DNA of 64,000 bases from Rhizobium sp. SG_E_25_P2 (GTDB taxonomy: Bacteria; Pseudomonadota; Alphaproteobacteria; Rhizobiales; Rhizobiaceae), in contig NZ_JARXVM010000001.1 in the NCBI RefSeq assembly GCF_029892285.1, positions 744,001 through 808,000 on the forward strand, read 5' to 3'. Below the pieces are notes generated by a model that was given only the letters and a program-made list of their open reading frames with translations, searched no databases and was not told where the DNA came from. Position 1 is the first letter of the stretch, and every line of letters begins with the position of its first letter. Positions 54,643 to 63,163 of the stretch are shown in pieces. The position numbers and the translations under genes are program-made.

Positions 54643-54669
54643 TGGTTGCGGGGGCTCGCAGCCACCGAT
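54643..54669 (+). repeat. Palindromic repeat copy A with tRNA-fMet-like 13-mer
   Basis: The 27-bp sequence starts TGGTTGCGGGGGC, the reverse complement of the 3' end (GCCCCCGCAACCA) of bacterial initiator tRNA as I know it. It continues CTCGCAGCCACCGAT. It matches copy B at 54715 with four mismatches over 27 bases. Confidence 0.65.
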
Positions 54670-54714
54670 ACCGACATTCGATCCAAGTAGCCGTCTGATA
54701 AAATAATTAATCAA

Positions 54715-54755
54715 TGGTTGCGGGGGCTCACAACCAACGATTCCTGCGATTGGTT
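54715..54755 (+). repeat. Palindromic repeat copy B
   Basis: It starts TGGTTGCGGGGGCTCACAAC and goes on CAACGATTCCTGCGATTGGT. Bases 54724-54754 are exactly repeated at 57076-57106 (31 bp). Inverted parts TGGTTG/CAACCA and AACCAA/TTGGTT make it able to fold. Confidence 0.75.
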
Positions 54756-54912
54756 GAAAACCCTCTCCCGAGGTTAGCGGCTTAGACTCTCGACGTATGC
54801 CCAGTTCGAATCCCTGCCGCCCGCCTGCTTGGCCGATTTTAAGCGATCGCGCGATATTCCGCGCGATCGCCATACAAACCACGCCGATTGCCGCGCCGTT
54901 TGGGGAGGTTCT

Positions 54913-55081
54913 TTATGGCCTCTCCAACCCCGACAGATCGGCGGCGCGTTCGACCAGATAATCAATCAACAGCCGAAATCGTCCGACCTTGGCGCGCTCC
55001 GGCACGATAAGCATGTTGAGCGGCGTGGGGATGAACAATCTTTCGTTTGAAACTCTTTGGTCGAGGACACCGACTCGGTCT
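54913..55081 (-). pseudogene. LysR-type regulator C-terminal remnant
   Basis: On the minus strand one frame reads RVGVLDQRVSNERLFIPTPL, then NMLIVPERAKVGRFRLLIDY and LVERAADLSGLERP, then stop at 54913. This is the end of a LysR-family effector domain (PTPLNML...RLLIDYLVERA). A stop codon upstream near 55082 cuts it off, and no HTH is found. Confidence 0.7.
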
Positions 55082-55326
55082 CAGTGGATCGACCGATTTG
55101 ATGCGAGAAGTGGTAACCGTCAGGTGCCGGCAATCTTCCATCGCCCTCGCTTTAGACAGTTCAGGCGCCAGAAGATCAAGGCACAACGAATATAGAGGAA
55201 CTGAGCGGCGCGCCTAACCAGCTCAGTTCTGCGTGCAAACCAACATTTTTGAGCAAAAAAAGTTCAAATCTTGGCGCACTTCCGGTGACCTCTAGAATGC
55301 AATCCATTCAGATGGGGAGCGTTACT

Positions 55327-55596
55327 GTGAAGAAAACTGTTTTTAACATTGCTGGCGTCTTGTTTGCTATTGTTGCCACCATTGCAGCGGTCTTGGGCCT
55401 TTGCGAATTTAAGGTCGAGCGTTTCGATCGAAACGCGCCGTATCTGGAATGCGAGGTCCTTCGTGAGGTTGATCTAGGTTACATGGGTCGACATGCATTT
55501 TGCCTAGGGGCGACCTTCTACCTCGGCGGCATTCCATACACGCTGACGATCAAAACTGGCGTTGCTGATGCAGATCAGCCTGAAGCAATGCGGTAG
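55327..55596 (+). CDS. Small exported or membrane protein, unknown
   Basis: This 89-residue protein has a hydrophobic N-terminal segment (FNIAGVLFAIVATIAAVLGL) and a soluble part with three Cys (YLECEVLREVDLGYMGRHAF onward). GTG 55327 has GGGGAG upstream; ATG at 55312 is an alternative. The GC content is lower than in nearby metabolic genes. Confidence 0.6.
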   Translation: MKKTVFNIAGVLFAIVATIAAVLGLCEFKVERFDRNAPYLECEVLREVDLGYMGRHAFCLGATFYLGGIPYTLTIKTGVADADQPEAMR

Positions 55597-55695
55597 CGAT
55601 TTACGGCGCATTCTCGAAATCACTGGAACAAAAAGTGAGATTGCAACCTCACAAAGCTTCGCTACATTTCATTGTGTCGAAACAGGGGAATTGCC

Positions 55696-55944
55696 ATGAC
55701 TTATCTCTCTGCAGATCTGTATGAAAACGCACCGTTTCGCTCAGTTTTTTGGGTGCCACATCGCCCGAACTCATACGCCTACATCACCTCTTCGGGAATT
55801 CCGTCTGCGAGACGGGATAAGCAGGCTGCATATGACCGGGAATGGCCCGGCCACGGCTCTGCTCTGGGAGTGGTCGATGAACGCACTGCATGGCTTGAAA
55901 GTTTTCAGCAAACGCTGGACCGTGATCGCGGGAAAGCTCCTTAG
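55696..55944 (+). CDS. Small protein of unknown function
   Basis: This 82-residue frame has ATG 55696 with AGGGGAA upstream (MTYLSADLYENAPFRSVFWV onward). It overlaps the start of the next frame by 68 bp. Only one may be real, or a frameshift joins them; the N-terminal part of this frame and the later frame together could be one broken gene. Confidence 0.4.
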   Translation: MTYLSADLYENAPFRSVFWVPHRPNSYAYITSSGIPSARRDKQAAYDREWPGHGSALGVVDERTAWLESFQQTLDRDRGKAP

Positions 55945-56308
55945 CGAGCACGACCGCTGGGACTTCACCCATTCCTCACCAACCGGCGCTTTCAAAGCGA
56001 TCGCCCAAATCGAGACGGGCATCTTTTTCGCTTCGGTGGCCACAGCTATCGATACCGGTCCACCACCGGTAACGAGCAAGAGCTTCGCTGAAGGCTGGAT
56101 CGAGGATGAAATTCTGATCTATGGCATCGAGTTGTGCGATTTTCGCAAGGATAAGATCGCTTACGCAAAAGCTCAGAAACGAGTGGTTAAATCAATCAAA
56201 GATCAGGTCGAAGACCTCGTGTTTTTCAAATTGATCAAGGTCACTGCCCAATCACACTTAGTGCTGACTGAAACAGGAATGGCGGCGTTTAAGGAGTTGC
56301 GAGAGTAA
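55877..56308 (+). CDS. Unknown protein with winged-helix-like end
   Basis: This 143-residue protein has GGGAG at 6 nt before ATG 55877. Middle KAIAQIETGIFFASVATAID, end VEDLVFFKLIKVTAQSHLVL, then LTETGMAAFKEL, which reads like a winged helix or MarR-like tail. No family recognised. An earlier start at 55832 is possible. Confidence 0.55.
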   Translation: MNALHGLKVFSKRWTVIAGKLLSEHDRWDFTHSSPTGAFKAIAQIETGIFFASVATAIDTGPPPVTSKSFAEGWIEDEILIYGIELCDFRKDKIAYAKAQKRVVKSIKDQVEDLVFFKLIKVTAQSHLVLTETGMAAFKELRE

Positions 56309-56309
56309 T

Positions 56310-56513
56310 ATGGCACACCTACTGAAATATATTTTGCTGATTGTAATCGCGGCAGGAAGCGTCAGCTTTCTGCCGCCGATCAACGAAGCGAAAGCGATCC
56401 CCGCCTCGTACGTGGCAAAACTAATGAGTAACGCTGATCGTGGGAAGACGCCTTCTACCAATTTGCCTACCGCCAATCAGGCGGCAAAGTCAGGGAAACT
56501 GCCGCAGGAATAA
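56310..56513 (+). CDS. Small secreted peptide, unknown
   Basis: This 67-residue protein starts 1 bp after the preceding stop. A signal peptide (LLKYILLIVIAAGSVSFLPP) is followed by a short polar mature part (SYVAKLMSNADRGKTPSTNL) rich in Asn/Thr/Lys. Coupled to the preceding gene by position. Confidence 0.5.
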   Translation: MAHLLKYILLIVIAAGSVSFLPPINEAKAIPASYVAKLMSNADRGKTPSTNLPTANQAAKSGKLPQE

Positions 56514-56616
56514 CACACGCATTCAACGAATATGTCGGCCCCAGAAGAGCCTCGCAAATGCACAGGTGGGCGACGAGAGGGCGAACAATTGTAGATCAGT
56601 CGTCGTCGAAATCCTT

Positions 56617-57075
56617 GTAAGCTTCGCCGTTCTTCTAGGTTTCAGAGAACGGCAATGGACTGTAACCGGTGTTCTGCCCCAAATTGCTCGCTTCCGCCTG
56701 ATCTGTGATCGACATTCCATGGATGAAGAACGGGAGTTTCTCCATGGAGAGTACATTGGAGTTTCTCACAACCAGGAAGCCTGTGCGTGAGGTTCATCGT
56801 CAATGGCCGGACGAGGTCAAAGCGAAGATCGTTTCGGAAAGCCTGAGGCCTGGCACGACGGTCAATGAAGTTGCGCAGCGCTATGGATTGCGGGCGAACA
56901 GTCTTTCCACCTGGCGGACGATGGCGCGGCAGGGCAAGTTGATCCTGCCAGCACCGGAGGATGAGGTAGAGTTCGCGGCGGTGATCGTCGATCCACCTGT
57001 TTCGGAACCGCCGCCTAAAGCGGTTGGTCGCGCCGAGATTGTCGTGGGCCCTGTCACCATTCGTCTTGAGGAAGG
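56617..57075 (+). mobile_element. IS66-family element, truncated left part
   Basis: The left end begins GTAAGCTTCGCCGTTC at 56617, like IS66 terminal repeats that start GTAA. It includes most of the tnpA gene and stops abruptly at 57075, where the 31-bp repeat copy C begins. tnpB, tnpC and the right end are lost. Confidence 0.7.
56744..57075 (+). pseudogene. tnpA: IS66 accessory transposase TnpA, truncated
   Basis: The sequence has LEFLTTRKPVREVHRQWPDE, VSESLRPGTTVNEVAQRYGL, RANSLSTWRTMARQGKL and VGPVTIRLEEG, the IS66 TnpA HTH protein. After residue 110 it runs into unrelated sequence (repeat copy C). ATG 56744 gives the family-typical start. Confidence 0.85.
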
Positions 57076-57106
57076 TGGGCTCACAACCAACGATTCCTGC
57101 GATTGG
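57076..57106 (+). repeat. Repeat copy C, exact 31-bp match to copy B
   Basis: The sequence starts GGGCTCACAACCAACGATTC and ends CTGCGATTGGT. It is exactly repeated at 54724-54754, 2.35 kb away, and lies at the break point of the IS66 tnpA gene. It lacks the tRNA-like TGGTTGCG start. Confidence 0.8.
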
Positions 57107-57253
57107 TCGAGGGACACGTCCCCGAAATCGCGGCGTGATGTTAGCGGCCATCTGAAAGAACCGGCGTGAACGATCCCAAAAGGCCTATGTGCTGCTATAT
57201 ACGTTAGTGTCCCTTGTGACTTTCACGCCCGTCTCAACTTTGCTCTTGCCCGA

Positions 57254-58303
57254 TTAAAGATTGGCAGAGACCCACGCCCGTGCAACAGCAGAATAAGGTG
57301 CTTGCGGCCTCGTCATAGACTGAAGCTTCGCTTTCGTTTGATCACGCAGGAAGCAGACCTTGACCAAAAGCTTTTTATTGAAAGCGATTTCTTCATCCAA
57401 CTGCTCCCGGCGCGCTTGGGATGCGCCTTGCATTTGCATTTCGCGGCCGGCATTGCGCTCCTCTATTTCCAGCGCAAAGGTGGCCAGATTTATGGACATT
57501 TCGAACAGGAAATTCAGATCGCGAACCACCCGCGTCCGCGCTTGAACGAGGCCTAGCCGATTAAGCCCGTAGACTTGAGTAGAGACAGCGCCCTTCTCGC
57601 TCAATCCGGCAGCAGTTGCTGCCCCGACAATCACGTCGGGATCATTCTCTGCAAGCGGTAAGGTCGCTGCGCCGTTCTGGCCCAAAGGTTTTGGGCCAAC
57701 GAGACTCACCAGAGCATCACCCCCCACGTGGAAAACGATATGCTGGTCAGGGTCGTCACGTGTTGGATCGAGCAATAATGCGTGCTCCGCTACAAGGTCG
57801 TCGCCGAACTTGGAGCTTCGCACTCCTCCGGCAGCCAGAGGGAAAGCGCACGCCTTGCCGGTCGAGAGTTCTTTCGAACGATCCAGATCGCCGTCCTTCC
57901 TCAACCTGACAAGACTTGGGTCGTCACCATTCGGCGTCCGCTGATTTCGTCTGCGGTTGCAGTCGATACAGCTCGGCAGTAGATTGGTCCATTCCATCGC
58001 TAGCCACCAATAGCCGGGATGCGTTTCCTCGCCATCAACCTTGCCCTTTGGGCGGAAGTGCTCGACGTCGACCGGCTGAGTGCTTGAATAGTAGCTTTCG
58101 CAATAGGAACACTTGCCGTGAAAAAGCTTTTCCAGGGCCTCTTTGACTTCCGCTGACTTGTAGCGTGTGAACTCGAACGTCTTGTCGCTACCAAGCCCAG
58201 TCATGTGCTCGGTGACCCTTTGCAACTCAGTCTTTCCGTCGCTCCTGTAAGGTTCGTGCAAAACAACGGGCGCCGGGACCTTGGAGCGATCTGCCTTGAT
58301 CAT
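57254..58303 (-). CDS. HNH endonuclease, PtuB-like (Septu-type partner)
   Basis: This 349-residue protein has an N-terminal HNH domain: Cys65-Cys68 (GKCSYCES), VDVEHFRPKGK with Glu81-His82, YWWLAMEWTNLLPSCIDCNR with Asn107 and Cys112-Cys115. All metal and catalytic positions are kept. This is the PtuB/TIGR02646-type layout of Septu and retron-linked HNH nucleases. The C-terminal 200 residues are helical. It overlaps the ATPase gene by 4 bp, so the two form one coupled operon. Probable role: DNA or RNA cleavage during phage attack, controlled by the ATPase. Confidence 0.85.
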   Translation of the reverse strand: MIKADRSKVPAPVVLHEPYRSDGKTELQRVTEHMTGLGSDKTFEFTRYKSAEVKEALEKLFHGKCSYCESYYSSTQPVDVEHFRPKGKVDGEETHPGYWWLAMEWTNLLPSCIDCNRRRNQRTPNGDDPSLVRLRKDGDLDRSKELSTGKACAFPLAAGGVRSSKFGDDLVAEHALLLDPTRDDPDQHIVFHVGGDALVSLVGPKPLGQNGAATLPLAENDPDVIVGAATAAGLSEKGAVSTQVYGLNRLGLVQARTRVVRDLNFLFEMSINLATFALEIEERNAGREMQMQGASQARREQLDEEIAFNKKLLVKVCFLRDQTKAKLQSMTRPQAPYSAVARAWVSANL

Positions 58304-60693
58304 TCCATGAACTCCTTCAGAAAGTCTTTGATCTCTTTTTTTGCCTTGTCGCGGAGCAACGCGCGCCGTTCCGTGTCAACGCTTCTACGAACAGAGAGAT
58401 ATTCTGCCACCGCCTCCTGCACGAGTACGCTGACCTGGGTACGACCGTAGGGCAGAGCATCACCGATCTCCTGGTGGAAGTCTGAAAGAATGCGCTTATC
58501 CTCAGTCGACATCGCCTCCCCTCGTTTCTGGCGGCTCAGGATGTCCGCTACGCGCGCAAATGCTAACTCGGTCCTTCGATCGTCGGTTGAGAAGAGTTGG
58601 AACATGTCAGACGTCAGCAACTGCTCAACTGTCAGGGCACCAATATTGCGGAAATCCGCCACTCGCTCAACGACCTCCGGCAAGAGGTCGCCCTTCGATT
58701 TCTCCCCCTCGTTCTGGTAGCGATTGAGCATCATAACCTCACCTGAGAACATCCCACGAACGCACAGCGGATCGTGGCTTGTCAGGATGAATGTGGCTTT
58801 GGGCAATGCCCGGCGCAACCCGGAAATAATCTGGAGCTTCCAGCGGGGATGAAGATGCGCCTCTATCTCGTCGATGAGCACAATGACGTGGGCGTCTCTC
58901 GCAACCCGCGGCCTCATGTTCGCCGCATCGAGAAGTGTTCGGAAAATGTCGCAAACGACGGCCAGCACGGCTTTGTAACCGGAAGAAGCGACGTCGAGAC
59001 GCTGGCCCAAAATATAGTGGGTGCCATCCTGCCGATCCTTTTTGATACGGATGAAACACTTCTCTCTGCCGCTTGCGGGATCCTGCCGCACCTCAATGCT
59101 CTCAAACGCGCCATCGATCTGAATGATATGACGCAGGGCGGAAACCACCTCATTTAGAGCTTCGGGTTGGCTTTTGCTAAGTTCGATCAGCCATGGCTCG
59201 GGATTGGAGATGTGGCGGTCGTCTTTGAAGAGCGTATCGACATGGCTCAGAGCGTCGTCTCGCTGCTCTTTGCCGTATAATCGATGTGCGCCGTAGGCGA
59301 AGACCAGCGGAGGACGGGTATCTCCTGCTCCTTCTCTCAAGACGCTCATGCGGCCTTTTCCACGGGCGGATATCTCGAGCCTCAATACCCTTTTATCCTG
59401 AAAGCGAAGCTCCACGCTGCTCTCCTGGTACCGCTCTTTTTGCGACGCTGCTGGGGCTCCTCCCATAAACTCAGGATTGGTGGTAAAATCCGCTGGCTCG
59501 TTTCCGAGTTGGTTTCGCAACTCGTCTGGCATGCAGGTCAGCGCAATCGCCTCGAGTATGCTGCTCTTGCCGGTCGAGTTTTCTCCGAGGATGAGCACGC
59601 ATGGTGCTTCGGGAACCTCACTTACCTCCTCAGAGAGGGCGCTGGCACGATGCGCGTCGGAGAGTTTTTCCGGCAGATCGAAGGCAATGTTCTCCAACGA
59701 CTTGAAATTCTTGATTTGGACATCAACCAAACGAGGATGATCCAGAACGAGATTTCGTTGCGTTGATGCTACGGCGATCGGTGCTACCGCAAAATCAACT
59801 GGTGTAGGACTGCGCAGCTGATCGTCGAACTTCTCGAGCGCTTCATTGAGTGCCTCTGAAAACTCCGTCCTCTGCATCCACGCACGGAAAACCAGTGGGA
59901 GACCACTCGGTGTTTTGGATTCCGCTTGACCGAAACGAGAGTAAAGCCGGCCAGCGAGTTCGACCAGAAATATGTAGCGCGAGCCGCCGAACTCGACCGT
60001 CTCAAAGCCCTGACCCTGCTCATCGGAGTCAAATATCAAGCCGCGACGCAGCAGTCGATTCTGCCTTCTTATCGCTTGAACGCGCATTTCCACGAGCTCT
60101 GGACGGTTTAATTTGAAATGTGCGATCGTTTCTGGAACTCGTTTCGTCGCATCGATCAACTCTCCACGAGTATTCACCTTAAAGGCTTTGTAGGGTTGAT
60201 CGAGCTCGCCGGGGAAATAAAGGACTGCGTTTTCGTCAAACCTCAAACCCGGTTCAAGCGGCTCTGCAACAACTCCACCCGCGCTGGGAGGTGATAATCG
60301 GCGGCCTTTCACCCTGAAATAGGATTTGTCAGTTGGCGTGCAGTCGGCGCAGATCGGAAAGAGATTTTCCCAATTGAAAGCGAGCCAAAGATAGGAAAGC
60401 TTGTCACCGATGCCCTTGCTCGGTGTTGCATAAGCAGGCGGACGGAATCGATAAGGCTGCAGCTTCAGTTCGCGTCGTTCGCAGAAGGGGCATTTTCCAT
60501 GAGACAGGGTCGTCAGATGTTCGAGCACGTCGGATTCGAAAGTGTATTTCCAAACCGGCGGTACATCAGTCTGCAATCGTTCGCTTTCGGGAAGACCGAA
60601 ATACGATCGAATTTCATCTAAATACTCGTCAATCTGCGTGTCGAGGGATATCGGCCGGAAAGAGTGACGCCGTTCGTGGTCGAAGAAAAACAT
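58300..60693 (-). CDS. ABC/AAA-type ATPase with degenerate N-terminal HNH-like domain, PtuA-like
   Basis: This 797-residue protein has two parts. Residues 60-125 copy the partner HNH layout: HGKCPFCER (Cys68/Cys71), QPYRFRPPA, YLWLAFNWENLFPICADC (Cys115/Cys118). The HNH His is replaced by Arg (YRFRP for EHFRP). From about 318 follows an ABC-like AAA15/AAA21 ATPase: Walker A GENSTGKSS (370-378), signature-like ASSGYKAVL (569-577), Walker B VIVLIDEIEAHLHP (603-616), His640 in TSHD. ATG 60693 has AGGGAA upstream; the frame is open to 60846. It overlaps the HNH gene. Probable defence ATPase. Confidence 0.85.
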   Translation of the reverse strand: MFFFDHERRHSFRPISLDTQIDEYLDEIRSYFGLPESERLQTDVPPVWKYTFESDVLEHLTTLSHGKCPFCERRELKLQPYRFRPPAYATPSKGIGDKLSYLWLAFNWENLFPICADCTPTDKSYFRVKGRRLSPPSAGGVVAEPLEPGLRFDENAVLYFPGELDQPYKAFKVNTRGELIDATKRVPETIAHFKLNRPELVEMRVQAIRRQNRLLRRGLIFDSDEQGQGFETVEFGGSRYIFLVELAGRLYSRFGQAESKTPSGLPLVFRAWMQRTEFSEALNEALEKFDDQLRSPTPVDFAVAPIAVASTQRNLVLDHPRLVDVQIKNFKSLENIAFDLPEKLSDAHRASALSEEVSEVPEAPCVLILGENSTGKSSILEAIALTCMPDELRNQLGNEPADFTTNPEFMGGAPAASQKERYQESSVELRFQDKRVLRLEISARGKGRMSVLREGAGDTRPPLVFAYGAHRLYGKEQRDDALSHVDTLFKDDRHISNPEPWLIELSKSQPEALNEVVSALRHIIQIDGAFESIEVRQDPASGREKCFIRIKKDRQDGTHYILGQRLDVASSGYKAVLAVVCDIFRTLLDAANMRPRVARDAHVIVLIDEIEAHLHPRWKLQIISGLRRALPKATFILTSHDPLCVRGMFSGEVMMLNRYQNEGEKSKGDLLPEVVERVADFRNIGALTVEQLLTSDMFQLFSTDDRRTELAFARVADILSRQKRGEAMSTEDKRILSDFHQEIGDALPYGRTQVSVLVQEAVAEYLSVRRSVDTERRALLRDKAKKEIKDFLKEFME

Positions 60694-60902
60694 AATTTTC
60701 CCTGCATCTATTGTCCGGACCTCTACTGGCGAGGCGGTTCGTCCGGCGCGTTTCCACCTGACGAAAAGATTGTAGCAAAACACACCGATCGTCGTTGCCG
60801 CCAATCCCCGTTCAGGGCATGGACTATTACCTTCGGAAACAGACATTGCAGCTGCGATCCGATGGTCAAAAACATCTGCACGGTCCGCAAAATTACGCCC
60901 TG

Positions 60903-61937
60903 CTATTGAGCGTCCAACACCGCATTTATAACGTTCGCCAGTCTCGCCCCAGCAAGTGAAATCTGCGTCTCGGCGGCGTTTCGTGCGTCCGTCTCATATT
61001 GCCTACCCAACTCAGCGACACCTTTTGCCGAAAGCACCGGCTCCGCATAGGCGTATTTTCGCGCGATCTGATAGCTTTCCTCAAGCCAGAGCTCGGGATC
61101 GGCAACTGCGGCCGATTCTGGCGTAGGCGGCAGCAGCTTTGAAATGTTCCTCGCTTCGCCGCCCACCTTTTTGACGACGAAGCTGTCGAAGATTGCGCCG
61201 GAAACCGTGGAGTAGCCACCGAACAGGCCGTCCCAGTAGGCATGCAAGGGTATGATTTCGCCGGTGGCCGGACTGACCGTCGCATCATTGCCGCCCCTGT
61301 CTCCAAGGTCCGGCGTGCCCGCGAGCTGGTATTTTAGGCGAAGTTCCTTTGTGAACCGCGCCGTCGCGTGGAGCGGCTGGTGGACATCACCAAGGAGATG
61401 CAGGAGCCAGACAAGATCATAAGAGCGTACGTCATCGGATTGGCCGGCTGTTTTCGGCAGAGCTGCGGTGAACATTTTGATCTGAGTGAGCGCATTAACG
61501 GCGTCCGCATCTGCGAGCGGAGAGCCATCGTTTGAAAACGGAATGTCTTTATAGTGCCAATAAGCATGAATGAGGAGATCGGAATATCCGATGTTCTGCC
61601 CGGCGTTCGGATGGGTTGGCGCATCCTTGGCCGCGCTGCTCGCGTCCCGGTATTCCTTCATCTCCTTGATGTCGTCGGCCCAGACCGCCGCTCGTATGAA
61701 AGTGTAGCGGTCAACGTCCTTGGGAGAACCATCGGGTGTAGCGGGAACGGCTGACGCCCATTCGGCGTATTTCGGATTGAGCCGAGTAAGCCGGTTCGCC
61801 TCGGTGCGGGCTGCCGGTGTCAGGAGCTCGTAGGCCATTGCGGCAATCCGCATGTGGCCTTCGTCCCACCAAGCTGAGGCGGCTGACGGCAAGAAGAGGG
61901 CGCCAACAAGGAACCCGGCTGAGAACGTATTACGCAT
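60903..61937 (-). CDS. S1/P1 family nuclease, secreted
   Basis: This 344-residue protein has a signal peptide (FSAGFLVGALFLPSAASA) cut before WWDEGH, which gives the mature N-terminal Trp that binds zinc in this family. Zinc His/Asp ligands are in HMRIAAMAYE, LIHAYWHY and LLHLLGDVHQPLHA. It cleaves single-stranded DNA or RNA. It is exported, so a direct part in intracellular defence is unlikely. It lies about 210 bp upstream of the ATPase gene on the same strand. Confidence 0.92.
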   Translation of the reverse strand: MRNTFSAGFLVGALFLPSAASAWWDEGHMRIAAMAYELLTPAARTEANRLTRLNPKYAEWASAVPATPDGSPKDVDRYTFIRAAVWADDIKEMKEYRDASSAAKDAPTHPNAGQNIGYSDLLIHAYWHYKDIPFSNDGSPLADADAVNALTQIKMFTAALPKTAGQSDDVRSYDLVWLLHLLGDVHQPLHATARFTKELRLKYQLAGTPDLGDRGGNDATVSPATGEIIPLHAYWDGLFGGYSTVSGAIFDSFVVKKVGGEARNISKLLPPTPESAAVADPELWLEESYQIARKYAYAEPVLSAKGVAELGRQYETDARNAAETQISLAGARLANVINAVLDAQ

Positions 61938-61962
61938 GTGCTACTCCTCCATTTACGAAAAT

Positions 61963-63162
61963 CTATGGCCCCGGTCGCGATGTCGGCGCTCCACCATCTT
62001 CGGGAAAAGATATATCGAACCAACCACCGTCGCTCAGATTGCGTGTGTCGTCGAGGTGCGCCCGCCCTTCGACCAGCGTCAGCGTGTCGGGATCCGGCAC
62101 GCCGGAATAAGCGCCTTCACGCGTCGAGACGACCGTAAAGCGTGGCCGGCTGTCGGGCGACTGTTCGGGCAAAACCTTATCGATTTGGTGCAGGGGAGAA
62201 CCGTTCTTACTTCCGTGGTGGCTGATCTTCAGGAAATGCACCGGCCGCAGCTCGGACACGCGTTCCATCATTTCCCAACTCTTCTCCTCTGCGTCGCCCG
62301 GGAAAAGCAGACGCCACCCATTCCATTCCAGCTCGATAGCAATACTCGAATTGTTGGCAGCCTTATCAATCGTGCGGAGATTGGCCGCCATGCCGCTGGA
62401 ACGAAACTCTATCAGATCGAAGAAGTCACCCGCAGATACGCCGGCAGGCGGCGTCATGGCCCTGGCGTCTTGCGACAGGGGGGCCGCACCATCTAGGAAA
62501 GCTCCCAGCGTGCGCGGCGGCAAGGCACCATAATAGATTGACGTATCCTCTTCCGGAGCCAGCACCCTTAATTTCGTCCGTTGGAACGGATGCCGGCCGG
62601 AAACGTCAGTAGTGCGGTGTACATAGAGTGGTTTTATCCCACCGACGCCCCGCTTGCTAATGTAATCGACGCAGTCTTTGGTGGCGCGCGGATTGTTGAT
62701 GTCGAGCAGTGCCTGAATGCCGGTCGGGACCGGAACCGCGCTCTTTGTAAGGAAGGCGGCAACGCTGTCATAAGCGGCAAGCGCTGCAAGCCGCTTCCGC
62801 TTCGCCTTCGGGAACCGGCTATAATACCCCACCCCTTCCGACGAGGCGGTCATCCAAACGTGCCGGGCCTCAAAATCGATGCCAAGTTTCCGGGCGCCAT
62901 GGAGAAGCCCTTGCACATGGTCCATGTGCTCATGCGTCATAATATAGAGGTCGATCGGCTTGCCGCCGAGTTCGTCCCTGATGTTCTTCAAAACCGGCTC
63001 AAATACCTCGTCGCGACCGCCCGCTCCGGCGAGCGCGTTGCCGACATCGATCAACACCGTGACCGTGACTTCGTTTCCGGCACTATCGACCTCGGGGATG
63101 GTCAGCAGGATGGCATCGCCGAACAGCACATTGTAGATCCTGATTTTGAGCTCGCGCGTCAT
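61963..63162 (-). CDS. MBL-fold hydrolase, ComEC/Rec2-like domain
   Basis: This 399-residue cytosolic protein has metallo-beta-lactamase fold motifs: TVTVLIDVGNA, MTHEHMDHVQGLLHGARKLG (HxHxDH), LLFPGDAEEKSWEMM and FLKISHHGSKNGSPLHQI. The last two (GDAE, HHGS) are typical of the ComEC-type MBL branch; no membrane channel is present. It begins 1 bp after the stop of the unknown upstream gene, in one operon. A nuclease or phosphodiesterase role is likely; the substrate is unknown. Confidence 0.9.
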   Translation of the reverse strand: MTRELKIRIYNVLFGDAILLTIPEVDSAGNEVTVTVLIDVGNALAGAGGRDEVFEPVLKNIRDELGGKPIDLYIMTHEHMDHVQGLLHGARKLGIDFEARHVWMTASSEGVGYYSRFPKAKRKRLAALAAYDSVAAFLTKSAVPVPTGIQALLDINNPRATKDCVDYISKRGVGGIKPLYVHRTTDVSGRHPFQRTKLRVLAPEEDTSIYYGALPPRTLGAFLDGAAPLSQDARAMTPPAGVSAGDFFDLIEFRSSGMAANLRTIDKAANNSSIAIELEWNGWRLLFPGDAEEKSWEMMERVSELRPVHFLKISHHGSKNGSPLHQIDKVLPEQSPDSRPRFTVVSTREGAYSGVPDPDTLTLVEGRAHLDDTRNLSDGGWFDISFPEDGGAPTSRPGP

Positions 63163-63163
63163 C

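Noticed and set aside
54804-54825. tRNA-like 3' end (GTTCGAATCCCTGCCGCCCG)
   Set aside because: The T-loop and one strand are present but the 5' flank does not pair and no matching tRNA body is found. It may be an integration scar, but a single copy is not enough to call it.
57254-60693. Retron (reverse transcriptase plus PtuA/PtuB)
   Set aside because: The PtuA/PtuB-like pair is present but no reverse transcriptase gene or structured non-coding RNA is seen on either side within the window.
60903-61937. S1/P1 nuclease as an effector of the Septu-like pair
   Set aside because: It has a clear signal peptide and so acts outside the cytoplasm; it is also 210 bp away with its own start.
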